Assembly (NCBI GenBank): GCA_003558415.1 | Contig: PWLT01000269.1 | Coordinates: forward strand, 1-6,276 | Origin: Hyphomicrobiales bacterium | GTDB taxonomy: Bacteria > Pseudomonadota > Alphaproteobacteria > Rhodobacterales > Rhodobacteraceae | Length of the DNA stretch: 6,276 bases | Reading direction: 5' to 3' | Shown here: one piece after another, positions 1 to 5,473 of the stretch | How the letters are laid out: every line of letters starts with the position of its first letter | Numbering within the stretch: the stretch's first letter is position 1 | Position numbers and translations under genes: made by a program | The notes under the pieces: generated by a model | What the model saw: only the letters and a program-made list of their open reading frames with translations | Databases searched by the model: none | What the model was told of the DNA's origin: nothing

Positions 1-1009
1 GAACCACGCGCAGATCGTTTTCCCAGAAGAATTTCGCATCCTCCAGCCGGGCGGCCAGCACCTTGCGATTTCCGGCCAGGATCGTGGCGCCGTCATCGAC
101 GGTTTCACGGTTCGCGACTGTCACGAATCGAACAATCTGGCCCCGTTTCGGGTCGCGCACGGAAAAGAACTTCTGATGCTCGCGCATGGAGGTCTGCAGC
201 ACCTCGGGCGGCAGGTCGAGGAAGCCCTCGCCGATCGCGCCCATCAGCACCACGGGCCACTCCACCAGCCCCGCCACCTCGTCGAGCAACCCCGGATCCG
301 CGACCAGTTCCAGCCCCTGCGCGAAGGCCAGGCTCTCGGCCTCGGCGCGGATGTGATCGGCGCGCGCCTGCGAATCGAGGATCACTTTCGCGCGGCGCAG
401 CTTCGCCTCATACTCCTCGAACCCGCTCACCGCGAAGGGCTCGGGCGCCATGAAACGGTGCCCGCGCGTCGTGTCGCCCGCGAGGATGCCGTCGATCTCC
501 AGCGGCACGACCTGCGCGCCGGACTCGTCCGTAAGGATGCACACGATCGAATGCAGCGGGCGCACCCAGCGCAGGCTCCCTGCCCCCCAGCGCATCGATT
601 TGGGCCAGGGGAAATGGCGGATCGCGCCCTCCAGCACCTCGGCCACGATCTCCGCCGCCGGGCGGCCGGGATGGGTGATGGTGGCGAAATATACCTGACC
701 CTTCTTTTCCTCGCGCAGCTCCAGATCGTCGCGGCTCAGCCCGGTGGCGCGCAGGAAGCCCTCCAGCGCCTTCTCGGGCGCGTCCGCGCGCGGCCCCTTG
801 CGCTCCTCGCGCCGCGTGGGGCTCTCGGCGCTGAGCCCCTCGACGGCGAGCGCCAGACGCCGCGGGGTGGAGAAGGCACGCGCATGGGCGTAGGTGAGCC
901 CGGCCTCCACCAGCCCCTCGGTGACCAGACGCTTCAGATCGTCGCGCGCGCGGGGCTGCATCCGCGCGGGGATTTCCTCGGAGAAGAGTTCGATCAGCAG
1001 ATCGGGCAT
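1..1009 (-). CDS. glyS: Glycyl-tRNA synthetase beta subunit (5' half, truncated by window edge)
   Basis: GlyS is the beta subunit of the bacterial alpha2/beta2 glycyl-tRNA synthetase. It is a cytoplasmic protein mainly involved in tRNA recognition, while GlyQ supplies the aminoacylation core. Translating the minus strand from ATG at 1009-1007 gives 336 residues without a stop, starting MPDLLIELFSEEIPARMQP, the characteristic GlyS N-terminus. Near the window edge it reads AGNRKVLAARLEDAKFFWEND, a segment strongly conserved in GlyS. Family members are about 690 residues or longer, so roughly half is present; the rest lies to the left of position 1. The start is fixed by a strong GGAGG site at 1016-1020, six bases upstream, and by the preceding gene's stop codon ending one base away. 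The tight spacing implies co-transcription and probably coupled translation with the two upstream genes. Identification is secure; the catalytic state of the missing half cannot be judged. Confidence 0.96.
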   Translation of the reverse strand, partial: MPDLLIELFSEEIPARMQPRARDDLKRLVTEGLVEAGLTYAHARAFSTPRRLALAVEGLSAESPTRREERKGPRADAPEKALEGFLRATGLSRDDLELREEKKGQVYFATITHPGRPAAEIVAEVLEGAIRHFPWPKSMRWGAGSLRWVRPLHSIVCILTDESGAQVVPLEIDGILAGDTTRGHRFMAPEPFAVSGFEEYEAKLRRAKVILDSQARADHIRAEAESLAFAQGLELVADPGLLDEVAGLVEWPVVLMGAIGEGFLDLPPEVLQTSMREHQKFFSVRDPKRGQIVRFVTVANRETVDDGATILAGNRKVLAARLEDAKFFWENDLRVV

Positions 1010-1010
1010 G

Positions 1011-1520
1011 TCAGTCCTCCGGTGGGGGCGGGCAGCCCTCGGGCGGGGGCAGCCCGTCATAGACAGCCGCCCCGCAGCGGTTCATCTGGTGCCAGGCGAC
1101 GGCGCGGCCATCCTCGAACACGGCGACGACACGGTCGAAGCCGTATTCGAAATTCGACCGGCCCAGATAGGCCTGTGCCGTCCCCTCGGCCAGCGCGGCG
1201 GAGATCGCCTCGGCATCGAAGCAGTCGAACCAGCGCGGCGCGATCAGCGGCGCGGGTTCGGGATAGGGTGTGATCCCCTCGAGCGGCGCGTTGACGGTGA
1301 AACAGGCCCGAAAGCGCAGGGGCGAGCTGTCGGAATCGATGCCGCGAAAATCGCGCACCGGCACCACCCGCGCCGATACCGCGCCCAAGGGCGTCAGGGT
1401 GATTGCATCGCGCGCCGGCAGCCGGTCGTAATAGGCATAGACCTGCAGATAGTACATCGCCCCGCCCGCGAGCAGCCCGGCGACGATGAGAAACACGGCT
1501 ACGAGGCGCCCGGTCGTCAC
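1011..1520 (-). CDS. DUF6446-like single-pass membrane protein between glyQ and glyS
   Basis: A 169-residue protein of unknown function. I recognise it as resembling the DUF6446 family of Rhodobacteraceae, from memory rather than a search. Residues about 5-25 form one hydrophobic helix ([19 protein letters not shown]), followed by a soluble domain of about 140 residues that probably faces the periplasm. That domain has four cysteines (73, 100, 149, 163), in [16 protein letters not shown] and EGCPPPP, which could form two disulfides. Other recognisable stretches are [14 protein letters not shown] and [21 protein letters not shown] longer frame opens upstream at 1673 but lies wholly within glyQ. 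I chose the GTG at 1520 because it overlaps the glyQ stop (GTGA), has an AGGCGG-like site just upstream and begins directly before the membrane helix. Its position inside the glycyl-tRNA synthetase operon is suggestive, but I see no enzymatic motif and infer no role. Confidence 0.85.
   Translation of the reverse strand: MTTGRLVAVFLIVAGLLAGGAMYYLQVYAYYDRLPARDAITLTPLGAVSARVVPVRDFRGIDSDSSPLRFRACFTVNAPLEGITPYPEPAPLIAPRWFDCFDAEAISAALAEGTAQAYLGRSNFEYGFDRVVAVFEDGRAVAWHQMNRCGAAVYDGLPPPEGCPPPPED
1016..1020 (-). promoter_or_regulatory. Ribosome binding site for glyS
   Basis: On the minus strand this reads GGAGG, six bases upstream of the glyS ATG. It lies inside the last codons of the preceding gene. 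It is the strongest Shine-Dalgarno match in the window and supports the ATG at 1009 as the glyS start. Confidence 0.8.
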
Positions 1521-2446
1521 GCCGCCTGCCCCCCGCCGGCCTCGGTGCGCAGAAAGGCGTCCGCGCATTGCCGCGCCAGCGCGCGCACCCGCCCGATATA
1601 GGCTTGGCGTTCGGTGACCGAGATCACCCCGCGCGCATCGAGCAGGTTGAAGATGTGGCTGGCCTTGATGCACTGGTCATAGGCGGGATGGGCCATGACT
1701 ATGCGGCGCTCAGCCTTGTCGGCCTCGGGCGCGTCGAGGATGCGGGCGCATTCGGCCTCGGCGTCCTCGAAATGGCGAAACAGCGTTTCCGTGTCGGCAA
1801 CGTCAAAATTCCAGCGCGAATATTCGCGCTCGCTCTGGCGGAACACGTCGCCATAGCTGAGCGGCTGCGGCGCGTCGGGGTCGTTGAAGGGCATCTCCAT
1901 GACGTGATCGACGCCCAGCACATACATCGCCAGCCGCTCCAGCCCGTAGGTCAGCTCCCCCGAGACCGGGTGGCAGTCATGCCCGCCGACCTGCTGGAAA
2001 TAGGTGAACTGCGACACCTCCATCCCGTCGCACCAAACCTCCCAGCCCAGCCCCCAGGCGCCCAGGGTGGGGCTTTCCCAATCGTCCTCGACAAAGCGGA
2101 TGTCGTGCAGCGCGTCATCGATGCCGATGGCGCGCAGCGAGCCCAGGTAAAGCTCCTGAAAATCGGGGGGCGAGGGTTTGATGATCACCTGGTACTGGTA
2201 ATAATGCTGCAGCCGGTTGGGGTTGTCACCATAGCGCCCGTCGGTGGGCCGGCGCGAGGGCTGGACATAGGCCGCAGCCCAGGGCCGCGGCCCCAGCGCG
2301 CGCAGTGTGGTGGCGGGGTGGAAGGTGCCCGCGCCCACCTCCATGTCATAGGGCTGAAGCATCGCACAGCCCTGCGCGGCCCAGTAGGACTGAAGCCGCA
2401 GGATGATCTCCTGAAAGCTGCGCGGGCGCTCGGGTGCTTGGGCCAT
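1517..2446 (-). CDS. glyQ: Glycyl-tRNA synthetase alpha subunit
   Basis: GlyQ is the class II catalytic subunit that activates glycine with ATP and, with GlyS, charges tRNA-Gly in the cytoplasm. The 309-residue product is close to the usual length of about 300. Near-invariant family stretches are present: DMEVGAGT (34-41), [17 protein letters not shown] around residues 57-73 carrying the class II motif 2 arginines, [45 protein letters not shown] and motif 3 YGLERLAMY (167-175). The C-terminal part contains [19 protein letters not shown], also typical. The ATG at 2446 gives the standard N-terminus; a GGA-type site lies a few bases upstream but is weak. It is the first gene of the glyQ - membrane protein - glyS operon, and its stop overlaps the next start by 4 bp. 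A sigma70-like promoter lies about 35-60 bp upstream. No defect is seen. Confidence 0.98.
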   Translation of the reverse strand: MAQAPERPRSFQEIILRLQSYWAAQGCAMLQPYDMEVGAGTFHPATTLRALGPRPWAAAYVQPSRRPTDGRYGDNPNRLQHYYQYQVIIKPSPPDFQELYLGSLRAIGIDDALHDIRFVEDDWESPTLGAWGLGWEVWCDGMEVSQFTYFQQVGGHDCHPVSGELTYGLERLAMYVLGVDHVMEMPFNDPDAPQPLSYGDVFRQSEREYSRWNFDVADTETLFRHFEDAEAECARILDAPEADKAERRIVMAHPAYDQCIKASHIFNLLDARGVISVTERQAYIGRVRALARQCADAFLRTEAGGGQAA

Positions 2447-2479
2447 GATGTCCGTTTCCGTCGGTCGGCGGCAGGCGCC

Positions 2480-2508
2480 TGTCTAGGCGCGGTGCGCGGG
2501 GGGGTCAA
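2480..2508 (-). promoter_or_regulatory. Candidate sigma70-type promoter of the glyQ operon
   Basis: On the minus strand TTGACC (2508-2503) is followed, after exactly 17 bases, by TAGACA (2485-2480). The -35 matches five of six consensus bases and the -10 three of six, acceptable for a GC-rich alphaproteobacterium. Transcription would start near 2473, giving a leader of about 27 nt to the ATG at 2446. The spacer includes most of a seven-C run (2504-2498 on this strand). A perfect 10-bp palindrome, CAGGCGCCTG (2472-2481), overlaps the -10 and the start point. This is read by eye only. Confidence 0.5.
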
Positions 2509-2525
2509 CGGCGGCTGAACGATTA

Positions 2526-2556
2526 TTGAGGTGCACGGCGCGCGGGCTCTGCTAAC
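2526..2556 (+). promoter_or_regulatory. Weak candidate promoter for the exported protein / esterase pair
   Basis: TTGAGG (2526-2531) is a fair -35. The best -10-like bases downstream are GCTAAC (2551-2556), with a long 19-bp spacer. If correct, transcription starts around 2563, leaving a leader of about 30 nt before the GTG at 2594. The alternative GTG at 2531 would then be untranscribed. The match is poor and should be treated as tentative. Confidence 0.28.
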
Positions 2557-2584
2557 TTCGGGCGGAGAATCGCAATTTTGGGGC

Positions 2585-2588
2585 GAGG
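2585..2588 (+). promoter_or_regulatory. Ribosome binding site deciding the GTG 2594 start
   Basis: GAGG lies five bases before GTG at 2594-2596. The product from that GTG starts directly with a signal peptide (VKLQINGGIFAAALMICALF). The upstream in-frame GTG at 2531 would add 21 residues, including polar and charged ones, in front of it, so 2594 is preferred. Confidence 0.6.
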
Positions 2589-2593
2589 CAGGC

Positions 2594-4390
2594 GTGAAGT
2601 TACAGATCAATGGTGGAATTTTCGCGGCGGCGCTGATGATATGCGCGCTCTTCGCAGGGGCCTCCGCAGCGCAGGAAGAAAACTACATCCAGCTCGAGGC
2701 GCATTCGACCCAGAACGCAGCGGTCGAGTTCGTCCCCGACTACGCGGATGAGTACGACAATCTGGTCGGCTTTCAGTTGCTGCAGACCGGCTGGTACGTC
2801 CTCGCGCTCGGCCCCTACCCCGACAGGGACAGCGCGGAGTCGGTGCGCATCAACCTGCGTTCGCAGAACCTCATCCCCTTCGACGCCTTCGTGACCCAGC
2901 GCGACCGCTACGGCGAGCAGTTCTGGCCCGAGGCGGGCGCGCGGGCCGTCGCCGTGCCAGACGATGCCGAGACGCTGGCGCAATCGCCCATCGACGAGGC
3001 GGCCGACCCTTCCGCCCAGCCTGAATTGCCCGAGGAACCCGCCGCCGAGCCCGAGCCGCCCGAGGAAACCGTCGCCGAAGCCCGGCGAAGCGAGGCGCAG
3101 CTCGAGCGCGATGAGCGCGCGCTTCTTCAGACGGCGCTGCAGTGGAAAGGCTATTACGATCTCGGGATCGACGCCGCGATCGGGCCGGGCACCCGGCGCG
3201 CCATGTCCGCCTGGCAGGAGGATAACGGGCACGAGCCCACCGGCGTGCTCACCACCCGTCAGCGCGCCGCGCTGATCGAGGGGTATGAGAGCGAGCGCGC
3301 CGCTTTCGGCTTCGAGACGATCCGCGACGACGAAGCCGGCATCCAGATCACCCTTCCGATGGGAATGGTCGAGTTCGACCGCTATGAAGCCCCCTTCGCG
3401 CATTACTCCGAGATCGACGACAGCGGCGTGCAGGTCCTGCTGATCAGTCAGGAGGGCAGCCTCGCCACCCTCTTCGGCCTCTATGAGATCATGCAGACGC
3501 TGGAGATCGTCCCGCTTGAGGGTTTCCGTGAACGCCGCAGCGACTCCTTCGTGCTCACCGGTCAGGACGACAATTTGCGCTCGCACAGCTTCGCCGGGCA
3601 CAGCAACGGGCAGGTCAAGGGCTATACGCTGATCTGGACGCCGGATCAGGACGAGCGGATCGAGCGGGTGCTCAGGGAGATGGAAGACAGCTTCACCTTC
3701 ATCGACGGCGTCCTGCCCGACGGTGTCGGCCAGACCGGCAGCGCGGTTTCTCAGTCCGATTTGCTTGCGGGGCTGGAGATTCGCCGCCCCGAGCGCTCGC
3801 ACACCGGTTTTTTCATCGACGAGACGGGGCGCGTTCTCACCAGCGCAACTCTCGCCGATCAGTGCGGGCGGCTGACCATAGACGAGCGCTACGACGCCCG
3901 CGTGGTGCTGCGCGACGACGATCTCGGCATCATCGTTCTCGAGCCGGAGGAGCCGCTCGCGCCGCTGGCCTACGCGAAATTCCGCGAGGAGGCGCCGCGC
4001 CTGAACTCCGAGGTGATCCTGGCGGGCTTCTCCTTCGAGGATCTGCTCACCCGGCCGGTTCTGACCTATGGGCAGCTCGCCGCGCTGGAGGGGCTCAACG
4101 GCGAGCGGACGCTGCGCCGCCTGTCGATGGAGGCGCGGCCCGGCGATATCGGCGGGCCGGTATTCGACCCTGCGGGGCGCGTTCTGGGGATGCTGCTGCC
4201 GCCCGAGGAGGGTGCCGCCCGCCAGCTGCCCGATGAGGTGCGCTTTGCACTCAGCGCAGCGGCGATCCGCGCGGTGCTGCAGGAAAACGGGGTGCAGCCC
4301 GCCTCGATCGAGCGCGATGAGGCGTTGCCGGGGGAGGAGCTGACGCTGATGGCCTCCGACATGACGGTTCTGGTCTCCTGCTGGCGATGA
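2594..4390 (+). CDS. Exported SPOR-like / peptidoglycan-binding protein with a degenerate trypsin-like domain
   Basis: A 598-residue exported protein, probably periplasmic. Residues 1-25 form a signal peptide with likely cleavage at ASA|AQE. Residues about 57-102 (around GWYVLALGPYPDRDSAES) resemble a SPOR glycan-binding domain. A Pro/Glu-rich acidic linker spans about 122-168. Residues about 171-231 match a PG_binding_1 domain (GIDAAIGPGTRRAMSAWQ). Residues about 240-390 are an uncharacterised region starting ITLPMGMVEFDRYEAPFAHY. From about 404 the chain follows a trypsin/HtrA-like fold. At the three triad positions I read RVLTSATL with Thr419 where His is expected, DDDLGII with Asp443 retained, and GDIGGPVFD with Ile519 in place of Ser. 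It is therefore probably not a working protease. Only two cysteines remain after cleavage (424 and 596). The esterase gene follows 16 bases later. Annotation pipelines would probably label it a serine protease; I would call it a pseudoprotease. Confidence 0.85.
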   Translation: MKLQINGGIFAAALMICALFAGASAAQEENYIQLEAHSTQNAAVEFVPDYADEYDNLVGFQLLQTGWYVLALGPYPDRDSAESVRINLRSQNLIPFDAFVTQRDRYGEQFWPEAGARAVAVPDDAETLAQSPIDEAADPSAQPELPEEPAAEPEPPEETVAEARRSEAQLERDERALLQTALQWKGYYDLGIDAAIGPGTRRAMSAWQEDNGHEPTGVLTTRQRAALIEGYESERAAFGFETIRDDEAGIQITLPMGMVEFDRYEAPFAHYSEIDDSGVQVLLISQEGSLATLFGLYEIMQTLEIVPLEGFRERRSDSFVLTGQDDNLRSHSFAGHSNGQVKGYTLIWTPDQDERIERVLREMEDSFTFIDGVLPDGVGQTGSAVSQSDLLAGLEIRRPERSHTGFFIDETGRVLTSATLADQCGRLTIDERYDARVVLRDDDLGIIVLEPEEPLAPLAYAKFREEAPRLNSEVILAGFSFEDLLTRPVLTYGQLAALEGLNGERTLRRLSMEARPGDIGGPVFDPAGRVLGMLLPPEEGAARQLPDEVRFALSAAAIRAVLQENGVQPASIERDEALPGEELTLMASDMTVLVSCWR

Positions 4391-4406
4391 GGGCGCGGGG
4401 CGCGCG

Positions 4407-5312
4407 ATGAGCGACTACGCCGCGCTGCTCGACGGTGAGACCCGCGCCTTCATCCGCGCCAGCGCCGCCTTCGCGGGCGACAGCACGCTTGCGGGCGACC
4501 GCCGCGCCTATGACGCGATGGCGCGGGCCTTTCACGCCGGACGCCCGGCGGGGATCGTAACACGCGATATCGCCATCGAAGGCGTGCCCACGCGCGATTA
4601 CGGCCCCGGCACCGATGCAATGGTGCTCTATCTCCACGGCGGCGGCTTCGTACTGGGTGGGCTTGAGAGCCATGACGACATCTGCGCGGAGATCTGCGCA
4701 GCGACCGGGTTCCGGGTGATCGCCGTCGACTACCGGCTGGCGCCCGAGCACCCCCACCCCGCCGCGCTCACCGATTGCCTCGCCGTTGCCCGCGTTCTGC
4801 TGGACGAGGGCGCGGGGCGCGTGGTGCTGGCGGGAGACAGCGCTGGAGGCAACCTTGCCGCCGCCCTTGCGCAGGGGCTGCGCGCCGCGCCGCGCCTTGC
4901 GGGGCTGGTGATGGTCTATCCAGGGCTGGGCGGTGATCCGGATCGCGGCAGTTATCTGCGCCACGCCCATGCGCCAATGCTCAGCCGCGCGGATGTGCTC
5001 GCCTATGCGGCCATGCGCATGGGCGAGGGCGCCGATCCGCTCGATCCCTCGGCCGCGCCGCTGCGCGCGGCCGACTTCTCCGGCCATCCGCCGACACTGG
5101 CCTTCGCGGCCGAGTGCGACCCGCTATGCGACGACGCCGGCGCCTACGCGGCCCGCGTCACGGCGGCGGGCGGACGGGCAAAGGCGATTGTGGAGCCGGG
5201 CCTCGTTCACGGCTACCTGCGCGCGCGCCACAGCGTGGCCCGCGCCGCAGCGAGCTTTGAACGGATTACCGCGGCGATCACCGAGCTGGGGCACGGGCGC
5301 TGGCCGGAGTGA
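4407..5312 (+). CDS. Alpha/beta hydrolase, hormone-sensitive-lipase (GDXG) family esterase
   Basis: A 301-residue esterase-like hydrolase, the usual length for this family, expected to cleave short-chain carboxylic esters. It has no signal peptide, so it is probably cytoplasmic. All expected elements are present: the oxyanion-hole motif HGGGF at residues 77-81 (LYLHGGGFVLGG), the nucleophile elbow GDSAGG with Ser145, the catalytic Asp238 in AAECDPLCDD, and His268 in GLVHGYLRAR. YRLAPEHPHPAAL is also a family hallmark. The first 65 or so residues would form the N-terminal cap. It starts at ATG 4407, 16 bases after the upstream stop, with only a weak GGGGCG-like stretch ahead of it, so translation may depend on the upstream gene. 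The real substrate cannot be read from the sequence. It resembles acetyl esterase Aes-type proteins, but I assign no symbol. Confidence 0.92.
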   Translation: MSDYAALLDGETRAFIRASAAFAGDSTLAGDRRAYDAMARAFHAGRPAGIVTRDIAIEGVPTRDYGPGTDAMVLYLHGGGFVLGGLESHDDICAEICAATGFRVIAVDYRLAPEHPHPAALTDCLAVARVLLDEGAGRVVLAGDSAGGNLAAALAQGLRAAPRLAGLVMVYPGLGGDPDRGSYLRHAHAPMLSRADVLAYAAMRMGEGADPLDPSAAPLRAADFSGHPPTLAFAAECDPLCDDAGAYAARVTAAGGRAKAIVEPGLVHGYLRARHSVARAAASFERITAAITELGHGRWPE

Positions 5313-5368
5313 TCCGCGCCCGCCAGTCTTGCGACCTTCGCCACCTGAGGCGCGGCCCGGCCCGCCAC

Positions 5369-5391
5369 GGGCAAGGGGTGGGTGGGCGGGG
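5369..5391 (+). other. G-quadruplex-forming motif in the convergent spacer
   Basis: The plus strand has five G-runs in 23 bases: 5369-5371, 5375-5378, 5380-5382, 5384-5386 and 5388-5391. The last four are separated by single bases (T, T, C), the pattern known to give very stable parallel quadruplexes. It lies 56 bases after the esterase stop, so it would appear as G-rich RNA in that transcript's 3' end. The last G is also the first base of the adjoining hairpin. Folding in the cell is inferred. Confidence 0.6.
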
Positions 5392-5415
5392 CCGCCCATG
5401 CAGCGCATGGGCGGC
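5391..5415. terminator. Perfect hairpin between convergent genes, candidate bidirectional terminator
   Basis: GCCGCCCATGC (5391-5401) and GCATGGGCGGC (5405-5415) are exact reverse complements with a three-base AGC loop, giving an 11-bp GC-rich stem. It sits between the esterase stop at 5312 and the ABC ATPase stop at 5474, where a shared terminator is expected. Neither strand has a run of T after the stem: AAACTGCG follows on plus and CCCGCCCA on minus. It is therefore not a textbook intrinsic terminator. It could instead protect mRNA ends from exonucleases, or act with the adjoining G-rich motif. Confidence 0.5.
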
Positions 5416-5473
5416 AAACTGCGCAACACCCCCCACAGGCGCTACAGAAACGGATGCACAATCCGCCGCGCAA

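Noticed and set aside
176..1273. Long plus-strand reading frame of 365 codons
   Set aside because: It runs opposite glyS and the membrane-protein gene, is rich in Arg, His and Gly with no recognisable domain, and is the usual antisense shadow of high-GC codon usage.
1521..1673. Upstream extension of the membrane protein to an ATG at 1673
   Set aside because: The added 51 residues lie wholly within glyQ in another frame, are Arg/Gly/Ala-rich, and would precede the membrane helix; the GTG at 1520 overlapping the glyQ stop is far more natural.
1568..2518. Plus-strand reading frame of 316 codons
   Set aside because: It is entirely antisense to the secure glyQ gene and its promoter region; the low-complexity composition fits a shadow frame.
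2447..2530. T-box or glycine riboswitch ahead of glyQ
   Set aside because: The likely leader is only about 27 nt, too short for either, and T-boxes are not expected in alphaproteobacteria.
2531..2593. Upstream GTG start for the exported protein at 2531
   Set aside because: It would put 21 mostly polar residues ahead of a well-formed signal peptide; the GTG at 2594 has a GAGG site at a good distance.
2600..3802. Minus-strand reading frame of 400 codons
   Set aside because: It is antisense to the exported protein, whose signal peptide and domains are clear; no domain is seen in the antisense product.
4251..5087. Minus-strand reading frame of 278 codons
   Set aside because: It spans the junction of two plus-strand genes and lies opposite the esterase catalytic motifs; composition is typical of a shadow.
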